The notes: generated by a model not told the origin, from the letters alone. Counted from the stretch's first letter, positions 41,057 through 50,526 are shown. The stretch is DNA of 64,000 nucleotides from Thermoplasmata archaeon (GCA_022750115.1 JAKIWI010000006.1:94085-158084); one strand, 5' to 3'. A program made the numbers and translations.

Positions 41057-41992
41057 GTGCGCGTCATCGTCTTCGGAGCGGGCGCGGTCGGCTCGAGGTT
41101 CGGCGCGGCCCTCGCGGACGCTGGGCAGGAGGTCACCCTCGTCGGCCGCCCGGCGTATGTGGCCGCCGTCGCCGCCCATGGCCTCGTGGTCCGGTCCGAG
41201 TCGGACCGGCAGGTCGGTCTGCGCGCGTGGGAGGTGCTTCCCCCGGGAACCTCGGCCGACCTCGTCCTCCTGACCGTCAAGAGCTACGATGTTCGGGCGG
41301 CCGGCATCGCGTTGGCCACCGCCCTGCCGAGCCCGACTCCGGTCTTCGCCCTCCAGAACGGGCTCGGGATCGAACCCGACCTCATCGAAGGTTTGCGATC
41401 GGGAGGTTGGGCGGATGCCGCGCAGTGGGTGGTTCGCGGCGTCCACACGGTCCCGGCCCGGCTCGTCGCGCCGGGCGTCGTTCAACCCACGGGGACGGGC
41501 GAGGTCGTACTCGGGCGGAATCCGGCGATCCCCGAGGCGACGGAGCGGCTGCGCGATGCCCTCGCCGCGGCGGGGTTCGCCGTGCGGGTGACGGACGACA
41601 TCGCCCGGGAGGTCTGGCGGAAGGTGTTGGTCAACGCCGCGATCAACCCCGTGACGGGGGACCACGGAATCCCGAACGGCCGTCTTGTGGAAGAGCCGTG
41701 GCGCGGACAGGCGAAGGCGCTCCTCGCGGAGGCGCTCCAAGTCGCCGCCGCCGAAGGTTTCCGATTCGAGCCGGCCGAAGCCGAGCAGGCGGTGTTCGGA
41801 GTCGCCCGCGCGACGGCCTCGAACCGGTCCAGCATGCTGGAGGATGTGGAGCGGGGGCGCCGAACGGAGGTCGACTCCATCTCGGGCGCGCTCCTCGCCC
41901 TGGGACGACGGCATGGACTTCCCATGACGGCGACCGAGCGCGCGATCGTCCGGATCCGGACGCGCGAAGCGGAGCGGAACGCAGCCCGATAG
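41057..41992 (+). CDS. panE: 2-dehydropantoate 2-reductase
   Basis: A 311-aa ApbA/PanE reductase making pantoate for coenzyme A. It has the N-terminal NADP loop VIVFGAGAVGSRFGAAL, LLTVKSYD with a conserved Lys, QNGLG, and the catalytic Lys plus Asn in VWRKVLVNAAINPVTG. The GTG start gives the standard beginning at the first strand. It is followed 48 nt later by pgk with its own TATA-like element. Confidence 0.92.
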   Translation: MRVIVFGAGAVGSRFGAALADAGQEVTLVGRPAYVAAVAAHGLVVRSESDRQVGLRAWEVLPPGTSADLVLLTVKSYDVRAAGIALATALPSPTPVFALQNGLGIEPDLIEGLRSGGWADAAQWVVRGVHTVPARLVAPGVVQPTGTGEVVLGRNPAIPEATERLRDALAAAGFAVRVTDDIAREVWRKVLVNAAINPVTGDHGIPNGRLVEEPWRGQAKALLAEALQVAAAEGFRFEPAEAEQAVFGVARATASNRSSMLEDVERGRRTEVDSISGALLALGRRHGLPMTATERAIVRIRTREAERNAAR

Positions 41993-42040
41993 CCGCGCCG
42001 CTCGCAACGCCTTTACCGTCGCCCCGCTCGACGGCCCCGC

Positions 42041-43222
42041 ATGGCCGAAAAGCGGAGCGTGACCGAGGCGGCGGTCCGGGGTCGACGCGTCCTCGTCCGC
42101 GTCGACTTCAACGTGCCGCAGCGGCCCGACGGGTCGGTCGCCGACGACCGACGGATCGTCGAGGCGCTCCCGACGCTCAAGCACCTCGAGGCCGCCGGCG
42201 CGAAAACGGTCCTCCTTTCGCACCTCGGGCGGCCGAACGGGAAGCGCGACATGGCCTACTCGCTGCGCCCGGTCGCCCACCGATTGAGCGCCCTCCTCGG
42301 CCGCCCCGTGCCGATCGCCGACGACCTCGTCGGCATCCACGCGATCGAGGGGGTCACTCGCCTGTCGAACGGTGGCTTCCTGATGCTCGAGAACCTTCGG
42401 TTCCATCCCGGGGAGGAGGCGAACGACCCCACGTTCGCGGCCGAGCTCGCGCGGCTCGGCGACCTGTTCGTCGAGGAGGCGTTCGGGACCGTCCACCGGG
42501 CCCACGCCTCCACCGTGGGGGTCCCGAAGCGACTCCCCTCTTGCGCCGGCCTCCTCGTCCAGAAGGAGATCCGAGCGCTGACGCCGCTCCTCGGGCAGAC
42601 CGAGCGGCCGTATGTCGCGCTCATGGGCGGGGCGAAGGTCTCGGACAAACTCCCGCTGTTGGCGAGCTTTCTCGGCCGCGTCGACACCCTCCTGATCGGA
42701 GGGGCCCTCGCGTTCCCGTTCCTCGCCGCCGATGGAGCGGACCTCGGGGCGACGACGGTCGAGGGCGGTCTCGCCCCGGTGGTCGCGGAGTTCCGGGAGG
42801 CCGCGAGGGCCGCGGGCACCGCCATCGGACTCCCGACCGACCTCGTCTTCGAGCGCACCGCTGGGGCGGTCGGCGAAGTAGCCCCGGCCTCGCGGATCCC
42901 GGCCGGAGCTCGAGCGTTCGACATCGGACCGGCCACGCGCCAGCGGTTCCTGGACGTCTTGCAAAGCTCCCGGACGGTGTTCTGGAATGGTCCGCTCGGT
43001 CTCGCCGAGGACCCACGGTTCTCTGAGGGGACGCGCGAGGTCCTCGCCGGACTCGCCGATGTCCCGGGGTTCCACGTGGCGGCCGGCGGAGACTCCGCCC
43101 GGGTTGTCGAGACCCTCGGCGTCCGCGGTTCGTTCCAGTACCTCAGTACCGGTGGCGGGGCCGCGCTCGAGTTTGTCCAAGGCGCGGAGCTCCCCGGGCT
43201 CGCCGTGCTACCGGACGCCTAG
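42041..43222 (+). CDS. pgk: Phosphoglycerate kinase
   Basis: A 393-aa PGK that interconverts 1,3-bisphosphoglycerate and 3-phosphoglycerate. It shows the N-terminal VLVRVDFNVP, SHLGRPNG, the hinge and substrate Arg in LENLRFHPGEE, GGAKVSDKLP, and the nucleotide site FWNGPLG and YLSTGGGAALEF. A TATA-like GCCTTTACC is at about 42008-42016, about 25-33 nt before the ATG. Its last 80 bp are overlapped on the other strand by the cutA 3' end. Confidence 0.95.
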   Translation: MAEKRSVTEAAVRGRRVLVRVDFNVPQRPDGSVADDRRIVEALPTLKHLEAAGAKTVLLSHLGRPNGKRDMAYSLRPVAHRLSALLGRPVPIADDLVGIHAIEGVTRLSNGGFLMLENLRFHPGEEANDPTFAAELARLGDLFVEEAFGTVHRAHASTVGVPKRLPSCAGLLVQKEIRALTPLLGQTERPYVALMGGAKVSDKLPLLASFLGRVDTLLIGGALAFPFLAADGADLGATTVEGGLAPVVAEFREAARAAGTAIGLPTDLVFERTAGAVGEVAPASRIPAGARAFDIGPATRQRFLDVLQSSRTVFWNGPLGLAEDPRFSEGTREVLAGLADVPGFHVAAGGDSARVVETLGVRGSFQYLSTGGGAALEFVQGAELPGLAVLPDA

Positions 43223-43610
43223 CGCGCGCGGACCCACCGCCGAGCGGCGGCGGGGGCGAGTCGGCGTCGAGCGTCTCGGCGAGGTAGGCGAGGTACGGCG
43301 GGTGGACCCTCGGAACGTCGATCTCGATGAGCTCGGGGACGTCGTAGGGATGGCGCTCGCCGAGGTGGCGGAACAGCGCGCCGACCCGCTTTGGGACGGT
43401 CTTGAACACGACGACGACCTCCTCCTCGGCGCGGAGGCGACCTTTCCACCAGTAGCGCGAGTGGACCGCGGTCGACTGGGCGCACGCCGCGAGGCGCGCC
43501 CGCAGCACGCTCTCGATGGCGCGGTTCGCCGCGGCCTCCGAGGGGAACGCCGTGAGGACGAGCCGCATCGGGCCAGTGGCGTCGACCGGGTCGAGCGGGT
43601 AGGGGCTCAC
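43143..43610 (-). CDS. cutA: CutA-family protein with extended tail
   Basis: A 155-aa CutA1-type protein (trimeric, ferredoxin-like fold; linked to divalent cation tolerance, precise role unclear). The core has ARLAACAQSTAVHSRYWWKG, EEEVVVVFKT and HPYDVPELIEIDVPRVHPPYL. After about residue 118 a tail of 35 Arg/Ala/Pro-rich residues runs into the antisense end of pgk and is probably unstructured. The GTG at 43610 overlaps the polB stop (GTGA); an ATG at 43568 would start right at the first strand. Confidence 0.87.
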   Translation of the reverse strand: MSPYPLDPVDATGPMRLVLTAFPSEAAANRAIESVLRARLAACAQSTAVHSRYWWKGRLRAEEEVVVVFKTVPKRVGALFRHLGERHPYDVPELIEIDVPRVHPPYLAYLAETLDADSPPPPLGGGSARARRPVARRARGAPRLGQTRARPRHRY

Positions 43611-45124
43611 TCGGCCTCCACCGCTCGGCCTTCGCTGAAGTCAAGCGTGGAGACGCCGAGGGTGCTGAGGTCGACGATGGCCGCGCGGGCCGGCACCGGT
43701 TCGATGTTCCGCATCCGCTGGTACTCGGTCTCGGACTGCCACGTCGAGGCGTTGAGAAGGAGCGTGCCACCCGACCGGTCGACCCCGAAGGTGTGCGAGT
43801 GCCCCGTGACGAGGATGTCGGGCGCGGGGTCGATGACGAGCCCGTCGCGGGCGAGGGGAGCGAGGGGTGTGCGGCCCCCGTACATCGGTCCGAGATGGCG
43901 CATCTGGAGCATCCGCTTCATCACGTCGGTCGGACGCGAGTAGCTCGCGCCCGGGATCGCCGGGATCAGGTCGTCGAAGCTGCGACCGTGGTAGGCCGAG
44001 ACGACGACCCCCTCGAGCGCCACGGTGGAGGGGTTGGACAAGCTCGTCACGTTCGGCGGGAGGAGCGCCACGACGTCCGGCGAGAGGCCCGGCTGCGGCT
44101 CCGCCGGACAGACCGCGTCGTGGTTCCCGGGAATGACGATGATGCGGAGGCGCTCGGGGAGTTCGCGGAGCCTCCGTCCGAGCTCCTCGTACTGTTCGAA
44201 GACGTCGTGGAGCGCGAGGTCGCGCTCCTGGTTCGGGTAGATTCCGATCCCATCGACCAGGTCGCCCGCGACGACGACGTAGCGGATCTGCTCCGCGACG
44301 TCGGGGGCCGAGCCACGCCCGTGGAGGAACTCGGTGAGCTCCGACCAGGGGCCGGTGAGGAACGAGCGGCTGCCGACGTGGAGGTCGGAGAGGAACAGCA
44401 CCCGGCTCGCCCGCGCCGATCGGTGCTCCGTTCGTCCGCGCGAACTGTCCGGGCGCTCGACCCCCGCGACTCGCGGCGCCCGTCCCTTGTCCTCCCCCAC
44501 CTGGAGCTGCAGTCCGACGACCTCGTCGGGGATGAACGTGGTTCGCCCCGCCGGCGAATCGCGCGGGACGAAGCACTCGATCGAGCCGGAGTCATCCTCC
44601 ACACGGACGATCGTGTGGTGCTTCTCGACCGTGGTCCGCACGTCCCGCACCATGGCGATCACCGAGACGGAACCCCGCGCGCGATTCGACTCGGCGACCG
44701 GCACCAGGTTCGGGAGCGTCGAGCGGCCCCGGAGCAGTCGGGCGAGCGCCGCGTAGCGGGAGGCGAACAGCGTGGTGTACGCTTCCAGCGGCTCGTCGGT
44801 GCTCGGCGGCGCGGAGAAGCCCAGCTGAACCACGGAGAATTCGGGGACCGACGCGGAGGTCGGGCCTTCCGGGCCCGGCATCGAGAGAGAGAGGAGCGAC
44901 GTCCCGAGGGAACGGCGTGCGGGTTCGCTGGTCCGGGACGCCTCGCTGACGGCCACGATCCGCGCCACCATCTCGGCGGTGACGAACGGGTGGGCGGGTC
45001 CGGCCTCGTCGATGACCTGTTGGGAGATCGCCAGGGGGACCGACTGGGCCGCGAGAATTCGGAGCGCGTCGGAGTCGACGAACTTCTGGTGGGCCTCGAA
45101 GTAGGCGACGATCTGGTCCCGCAT
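43607..45124 (-). CDS. polB: D-family DNA polymerase small subunit (DP1)
   Basis: A 505-aa (from this ATG) small subunit with an OB-fold region (about residues 150-230) and a calcineurin-type phosphodiesterase domain with all metal motifs: FLSDLHVGS, GDLVDGIG, IPGNHDAV and TGHSHTFG. It supplies the 3'-5' exonuclease of PolD, the replicative polymerase of Euryarchaeota and relatives. Starts at GTG 45169 or TTG 45172 are possible; a TATA-like TTGAAATAG (about 45203-45211) fits them too. The large subunit (DP2) is not in the window. Overlaps cutA by 4 nt. Confidence 0.93.
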   Translation of the reverse strand: MRDQIVAYFEAHQKFVDSDALRILAAQSVPLAISQQVIDEAGPAHPFVTAEMVARIVAVSEASRTSEPARRSLGTSLLSLSMPGPEGPTSASVPEFSVVQLGFSAPPSTDEPLEAYTTLFASRYAALARLLRGRSTLPNLVPVAESNRARGSVSVIAMVRDVRTTVEKHHTIVRVEDDSGSIECFVPRDSPAGRTTFIPDEVVGLQLQVGEDKGRAPRVAGVERPDSSRGRTEHRSARASRVLFLSDLHVGSRSFLTGPWSELTEFLHGRGSAPDVAEQIRYVVVAGDLVDGIGIYPNQERDLALHDVFEQYEELGRRLRELPERLRIIVIPGNHDAVCPAEPQPGLSPDVVALLPPNVTSLSNPSTVALEGVVVSAYHGRSFDDLIPAIPGASYSRPTDVMKRMLQMRHLGPMYGGRTPLAPLARDGLVIDPAPDILVTGHSHTFGVDRSGGTLLLNASTWQSETEYQRMRNIEPVPARAAIVDLSTLGVSTLDFSEGRAVEAE

Positions 45125-45264
45125 CGCGGTCGCGTTCGCGCCCGCGCCCAGTCGAACGGACCCCCCCACCAATCCTCCCGGCGGCTCGAGGGAGCGCTCG
45201 CTATTTCAACTGCCGGTCGACGGCCGCCGACCCACGCCCCTTCGAGGTCGGAATCGTCGGCGTT

Positions 45265-45939
45265 CTAGTCGCGGTACGACTCTTTCGCGTAGGTCACACC
45301 CTTCGGGAATTTCTCCTTCAGGTGCGCGATCAGCGAGTCGGGGCTGCGCTCGAGATGCGCGGTGTACCACCGCACGACGAGGTCGCGCAGCGCGGCGTGG
45401 AGGTCGCGGAGGTTGACGTCGTCCTCCCGGGTGTCGTAGAGGACCGCCTGGTTCATCATCCGCATCCAGCCGGTGTACTTGTGGTACGATTCGCCCTCGC
45501 ACCACTCGTAGATGCCGCGCAAATGAGCGACTCCCTCGGGCGTGCGATAGAACCAGAATCGGAGCGTGAAGCCGACCCAGCCGGGAGTGCGGTCGTGGAG
45601 CTCGATCGTCTTGACGGCGCCGAAGTCGAAGCTGTCGCGGAAACTCCACTTCTCCGGGTACTCGACGAACGTCGCGAACAGCGTCTGCGACGGCTCGACG
45701 GTCAGATGGACGGAGATCTGCTCGAACTGATTGTGGACCTCCCAGAGGTCCTGCAGGAGACGCTTGTTCAGTTCGCCGCGGTGCGCGAGGTCTTCGCCGC
45801 CCTTGCCTTCGGCCGTCTTTTGCGAACGGGCGAGCTCCTCCCGGAGCGTCGCGACGAAGTTGTCGTCCGCGAGCTTGGGGGGCATGGCCTCGTCGGGGGT
45901 CGCCGGTGGGGCGGGCGGGGCGGACTTGCGCTTGGCCAT
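45265..45939 (-). CDS. Hypothetical protein, 224 aa
   Basis: I do not recognise this soluble protein. A Lys/Pro/Ala-rich N-terminus (1-22) precedes a coherent domain with helices (VATLREELARSQ; LLQDLWEVHNQFEQI) and beta strands rich in aromatics (FGAVKTIELHDRT, GFTLRFWFYRTPEG, YEWCEGESYHKYTGWMRMM), then a helical end. It may bind a nucleic acid or ligand. The TATA ACTATATACGC (about 45976-45986, minus strand) lies 37-47 nt before the ATG and is one of the best in the window, suggesting good expression. Confidence 0.7.
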   Translation of the reverse strand: MAKRKSAPPAPPATPDEAMPPKLADDNFVATLREELARSQKTAEGKGGEDLAHRGELNKRLLQDLWEVHNQFEQISVHLTVEPSQTLFATFVEYPEKWSFRDSFDFGAVKTIELHDRTPGWVGFTLRFWFYRTPEGVAHLRGIYEWCEGESYHKYTGWMRMMNQAVLYDTREDDVNLRDLHAALRDLVVRWYTAHLERSPDSLIAHLKEKFPKGVTYAKESYRD

Positions 45940-45975
45940 GAATTTTAGGCTCCGAGGGCCGCGTAGCGGAGTCGC

Positions 45976-45986
45976 GTATATAGTAT
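45976..45986 (-). promoter_or_regulatory. TATA box of the 224-aa hypothetical gene
   Basis: The minus strand reads ACTATATACGC, 37-47 nt before the ATG at 45939. The rest of the 271-bp gap up to 46211 shows nothing that I can name. Confidence 0.55.
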
Positions 45987-46210
45987 TGATTCGCCGACAA
46001 GCGACGGCCTCGTTCGCCGGGTGCCGCAGTCCGTTCGTTCGCGGGCGCGGGCGGCCCAGAGCACCCGGCGTGAGAATCCCCCCATCCGACTCTTGGGATC
46101 TGCTGACCGAATGACTTGGAGGAAAGCGTCGTCGAACGGGGCGGCAGCGGCAGAAATGATGGGGGAATCTTGCGCCGAACGTTCTTGCACTCGCGCTAGT
46201 TGCGGACGAC

Positions 46211-48982
46211 ATGGCACGGCGTCGGCTCCGACCGGTACAGCGGGACAAGTCCCTGTCACCGAATCGCTCCGTGCTGCTTCTCTGCCTATGCGCCGCCGCT
46301 CTCTTGATTCCAACCCTACCGGTACTCCCGCCCCAGAGCGGTGCCTCCGCGCAGCCTCCGAACCTCGACTCGAAGAGCGTGGCCCGCGTGGCCGCCTCTC
46401 CTGCCCCGGCGGATGGTTCGCGCGAGCGGCCCCTGACCCCAGCGGTCTCAGGAGGATTCCGGTGGGCCAACCTCACGAACGGATCCGCTCCGAGTGCGAG
46501 AACTCAGTTCGCCATGTCGTATGACGCGACCGACGAATACGTCGTTTTGTTCGGCGGACGGAGCGCCATCGACAGTCGGTTCGCCCTCAACGACACGTGG
46601 GCGTACCACGCCGGCGTGTGGCGGAACATCACGTCGACGGCCGGCCGAGCCCCTCCTGCGCGCTTCGCCGCCGAAATTGCGTACGATGAGTCCGACCACT
46701 ACGTCTTCCTGACCGGGGGTCGGGGTCAGTACCAAGATGAGAACCACACGAACCCGCTCCTGACCGACAGTTGGGCCTTTGCCGGCGGGCATTGGAGGCA
46801 ACTGGGCGCGAGCTGGCCAACCGCTCTCTTGTCTTCGTGTCAAGGCACGACGGCGGCATTCGATTCCACCGACCAGTTCGTGATCGTGCTCAGTCCCTGC
46901 TCGGGATTCAGTACGGGAGGGCAGGCGGCCGCCTACCACAATGGCAACTGGACCGACCTCAGTGTGAACACAACGACCAATGCGACCATCCCAACGCCGG
47001 GCTTCATCGATCCCCTGCTGGTCGACGAACCCGCGCTCGGCGGTGTCGTGCTTTTCGGTGGGACAGACCCCTTCCTTCACGCCGCGTACAACGAGACGGT
47101 TCTCTACACCGGCGGCCAATGGATCGACGAAACCGCGAACCTGACTGGGACTCCTCCCGGGCGAGTCTTTGCGGCGGGGGACTACGATCAGGCGGATCCG
47201 GGATTCCTCCTAAGCGGCGGGGATGTCGACGTTCCACCGCTCGCCGCCACGAACTCGACGTGGATCCTCTCGAACCGGACCTGGATTCAGGCTCCGGCAG
47301 GACCAGCGCCACCGGCGGACTCCGCCAGTCGGATGGTCTGGGACAAGGTCGACAACGCCTCGATCTGGTTCGGCGGCATCCCGAACGAAACATGGTCGTG
47401 GGGAGTGACCTCCCCCCTTGTCGGCCTCGCGATCCTTCCCGGAATCAACCCAGTCGATGTCGGTGTCGCGACCGCGTTCTCCGCGAGCTATGAAGGAGGC
47501 ACTGCCCCCTTCAACTTCACCTGGCAGTTCGGCGACGGAACCGCCAGCAATCTGGCGACGCCGAGCCACGCCTACAGCGCCATCGGATCGTATTCCGTGA
47601 GCCTCGTGGTCCGGGATTCGTTCGGGCACACGGCGGCCGCCTCCGACTTGCTCAACGCCTCGGGGGCCCTGGCGGTAAGCTTGTCGGCCGGGCCCAATCC
47701 TGTCGATGTCGGGGTCCCGGTCGCCTTCAGTTCTCACCTGAGCGGCGGCTCAGCGCCGTTGGGCTACAACTGGACGTTCGGTGACGGCACCGCTCCAATC
47801 GCGTCCCCAGTCCAAGCGATCCATGCCTACGGTGTCGCCGGCAATTACACCGCCGCGCTCGTCGTCACCGACGCGGGGGGCGGCCGATTCGTCGCCGGCG
47901 CCACGATTGATGTGATCCCCGGTCCCTCGGTCCCCGTCATCACGGCGACCCCTATTTCGCCCGACCTTGGGCAGTTGGTGAACTTCTCGGCCGTGGAGGT
48001 CGGTGGGACAGTCCCCTACCACTATTCGTGGGCGTTCGGAGACGGGGGGGTCGGTGGGAACCTCGCGGCAATCTCCCACATCTTCACGACCAACGGCCCG
48101 TTCGTGGCGACCGTCACAGTGGTCGATGCGGAGGGAGCGACTATCACCGGCTCCCTAAACATGACGATCGCGTTGAACGTTTCCGCCCTCGGGAATTGGA
48201 GCGCGGGCGCGGCACCCCTCATCCTCGGATTTCATAGCGCCGTATCGGGCGGAGTTCCCGGATACACCTACGCCTGGACGTTCGGAGATGGCGGGACCGC
48301 CGCGGGCCCAACGCCCACTCACCAGTTCGACGTCCCTGGCCTCTTCACGGCGGAGCTCCGCGTCCAAGACTCGTCGGGGCACAGCGCAGAGTCCGGCTGG
48401 ACCGTGTTCGTTGCGCCGGGGGGCGGGGGTCCGCTCACCGTCACCTTGTCGCCCGAGCCATCCCAGATCGCGGTCGGCGGTTTCTCGCTCGTCACCGCCA
48501 CTCTCTCGGGAGGGCTCGGGGGGTACACGTTCCGTTGGACCGACGGGATGGCCACCTGCTTGCTGGCTGGCCCCCTGAGCGTGCGCTGCGCCCCGGCCAC
48601 GGTGGGCACTTACCCGGTCGCGCTCACCGTCGTCGACCAAGCCGGACACTCGGCCACGGGTTCGACATCGCTGACTGTCGGCGCCGCAGGGACCGTGACA
48701 AGTCCCCCGGTGGGAGGTCTCCTATCGTGGGCGCAAATTGGCGTGACTGTCGGAGTGGCTGGGGCGATCGCGGTCGCACTGATCGTGCTCGTCGTAGTCC
48801 GAAAATCGGGGGGCCGGAATGCAGCACGCCCCCGAGAGCCGGATGCCTACGCCGAATATCGCTCGGCGGTGCGGGCCGCGCCACGCGTCATCGACTCCGG
48901 TTCTCCATCCCTCGAGTCCGGCACGCCGGCCAAGAAGCCCACCCGGCCGGGTGCCCCCGATCCGCTCTCCGACCTCGAGTGA
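46211..48982 (+). CDS. Surface protein with Kelch-like and PKD domains
   Basis: A 923-aa protein: signal peptide or anchor (about 18-42), a Kelch/galactose-oxidase-like propeller (about 75-395) with repeated VVLFGG / FLTGG / VLFGG blades, about five PKD-type immunoglobulin-like domains (about 400-820; each with an F-G-D-G or related turn such as WQFGDGT, WTFGDGT, WAFGDGG), a helix (about 838-862) and a basic then acidic tail. Probably a cell-surface adhesion or ligand-binding protein. Codon use looks less GC-biased than the housekeeping genes, as does its neighbour at 49-50 kb. No clear TATA was found. Confidence 0.82.
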   Translation: MARRRLRPVQRDKSLSPNRSVLLLCLCAAALLIPTLPVLPPQSGASAQPPNLDSKSVARVAASPAPADGSRERPLTPAVSGGFRWANLTNGSAPSARTQFAMSYDATDEYVVLFGGRSAIDSRFALNDTWAYHAGVWRNITSTAGRAPPARFAAEIAYDESDHYVFLTGGRGQYQDENHTNPLLTDSWAFAGGHWRQLGASWPTALLSSCQGTTAAFDSTDQFVIVLSPCSGFSTGGQAAAYHNGNWTDLSVNTTTNATIPTPGFIDPLLVDEPALGGVVLFGGTDPFLHAAYNETVLYTGGQWIDETANLTGTPPGRVFAAGDYDQADPGFLLSGGDVDVPPLAATNSTWILSNRTWIQAPAGPAPPADSASRMVWDKVDNASIWFGGIPNETWSWGVTSPLVGLAILPGINPVDVGVATAFSASYEGGTAPFNFTWQFGDGTASNLATPSHAYSAIGSYSVSLVVRDSFGHTAAASDLLNASGALAVSLSAGPNPVDVGVPVAFSSHLSGGSAPLGYNWTFGDGTAPIASPVQAIHAYGVAGNYTAALVVTDAGGGRFVAGATIDVIPGPSVPVITATPISPDLGQLVNFSAVEVGGTVPYHYSWAFGDGGVGGNLAAISHIFTTNGPFVATVTVVDAEGATITGSLNMTIALNVSALGNWSAGAAPLILGFHSAVSGGVPGYTYAWTFGDGGTAAGPTPTHQFDVPGLFTAELRVQDSSGHSAESGWTVFVAPGGGGPLTVTLSPEPSQIAVGGFSLVTATLSGGLGGYTFRWTDGMATCLLAGPLSVRCAPATVGTYPVALTVVDQAGHSATGSTSLTVGAAGTVTSPPVGGLLSWAQIGVTVGVAGAIAVALIVLVVVRKSGGRNAARPREPDAYAEYRSAVRAAPRVIDSGSPSLESGTPAKKPTRPGAPDPLSDLE

Positions 48983-49074
48983 ATCCCCCCGGGCCGACGG
49001 ACCCGATTCCGCGAGGAGCCGGGGGGGGCGCCAAGACGCCTCCCGAACGAGCGCTCCGCCCACTCGCGAATGCC

Positions 49075-50124
49075 CTAGCAATCGCGCGGCCCGTCGGCGG
49101 ATTCCCTCAGTAGGTCGACGAATACATGCTGCTTGGCCGGGGTGATCGCCGCCAGCGGCAGTCGGTCGACCTGAATGTTTCGTAGGTAGGGCTCCAAGAT
49201 GGCGAGGACATTTCGTTCCGGACGCGCGGTCGCGGGACGCGGACGGACTCGCTGCCGAGACAAGGTTCCGATGAGTACCCGACCCTGCCCGAAGGCAAAC
49301 AGGAACGGCGTGATCTCCCCGGAGGTGACCAGCTCCCGGAACAGGTCCGAAGGTCGCGACTCCGGTGTAAAGTCGCCATGGACGAACGCCACGCTCTCAG
49401 GGAAACCGGCGATCCATCGGGAGACCGCGACCGGATTCAGGAAGTACCGTCGCTCGACCAAGCCGGACGCGAGCGCCCGACGTTCGCGAACCCCGCTGAG
49501 AACGCCCCCGCCGGAGCCGCTCTGCCGGTACTCAAACGGTCGATGTACCAGTCGGACGACGGTCTCTTGCTCACCAGAACTCAGTCGAACCGGACCAACG
49601 GACGGGCTTGCGCGGAGTTGCGGCGGCAGCGGATGTGGGTAGGCCAGCGGGGCGCCGAGCGCCGCGAATCGGCTCCAGGCTCCCTCGAAATCGAAGTAGA
49701 CCGGTACAGCACCCAACCGCGCATCGGCTCGGAGGACGGATAGTGCGTGCACCATCTGGGCAGGGGTCAATGCGGCATCGCGTCGAGTCGCCGCTTCGAT
49801 AGACGGCGCGAGAAACGCGCCGAACAGCCGTTCGGATGCCGCCCAGGCCGCGATGCAGAACGGACTCCCGACCCACAGCCGCGCCAGCTCCTCGGATCGC
49901 TCGGTGAACGGCTGCGCGAGCACAAACGAAACGATCGGGAGTCCCAACGCAACGGGATCCGGAACGTACCGATGGAGCACCCAGTCGCGGGCGATCGCGC
50001 GCTGTCGGGCGGTCTGCTCTGTGCGGCGCGGAAGTGCCCCCCGGTCGCCCGCTGGCACGGGTCCTCGAATCCCGGCGAGCAGGTCCCGAACGACGATGCC
50101 CTCGGCCCGGCTCAGACCTCGCAA
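49075..50124 (-). CDS. Possible Lrp-like regulator, 349 aa
   Basis: A soluble protein that begins at a TTG. The N-terminal 90 residues (SRAEGIVVRDLLAGIR; RQRAIARDWVLHRYVPDP; LGLPIVSFVLAQPFTER) look like a winged-helix unit followed by an Lrp-type ligand-binding strand pattern, but the helix-turn-helix is not sharp. The rest (beta strands around FLFAFGQGRVLIGTLS) is unassigned. It converges with the Kelch/PKD gene (92 bp apart), so the two could be a regulator-target pair (inference). The start codon and promoter are uncertain. Confidence 0.6.
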   Translation of the reverse strand: MRGLSRAEGIVVRDLLAGIRGPVPAGDRGALPRRTEQTARQRAIARDWVLHRYVPDPVALGLPIVSFVLAQPFTERSEELARLWVGSPFCIAAWAASERLFGAFLAPSIEAATRRDAALTPAQMVHALSVLRADARLGAVPVYFDFEGAWSRFAALGAPLAYPHPLPPQLRASPSVGPVRLSSGEQETVVRLVHRPFEYRQSGSGGGVLSGVRERRALASGLVERRYFLNPVAVSRWIAGFPESVAFVHGDFTPESRPSDLFRELVTSGEITPFLFAFGQGRVLIGTLSRQRVRPRPATARPERNVLAILEPYLRNIQVDRLPLAAITPAKQHVFVDLLRESADGPRDC

Positions 50125-50288
50125 TGGACCGGCAAGAACTCCCCCTGAGACTGATAGGCTCGTCGGGAGAAGTGCATCCCCTCGATGGCTAAGCGCGCGT
50201 CAGCGACGGGAGTTATCCACCGGGCCAGGACGGGCGAAGAGTCCCCCGGAATCCAGGGAGTTTCGCCGTCGCCTTCGCCGGCCCAGCC

Positions 50289-50526
50289 CTTAAATACGCT
50301 TCGAAGCTCAACGACGTTGGAAGGACTCCCGGAGACGGAAGGAGGAAACTCCTGGCGTCGCCGCGCCTCACGGACTGACGACTCATGCTGACCCCACGCC
50401 TCTGTCGTACCCTCCGCGTACTCGCGACCGACCGCTAGGCCGAACCCCCGGTCCGCCTCCACCAGAGTCCCGCGCCCCGAAACGGGGGCGTGGAAATCCA
50501 CCCCACACCGGAGGAACGAACCGAAC
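50289..50526 (+). promoter_or_regulatory. TATA box and long structured leader before dnaG
   Basis: CTTAAATACG (50289-50298) is a strong TATA; a start about 25 nt later leaves a leader of about 205 nt before the dnaG ATG, where a Shine-Dalgarno-like GGAGGA (50510-50515) sits. The leader holds a perfect hairpin AGGAG-GAAA-CTCCT (50340-50353), a second one CGCCCC-GAAAC-GGGG (from 50473), and a 17-codon ORF (50385-50438). The TATA is nearly palindromic and might also fire leftwards towards the gene ending at 49075. From 50125 to 50288 nothing else is recognisable. Confidence 0.45.
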
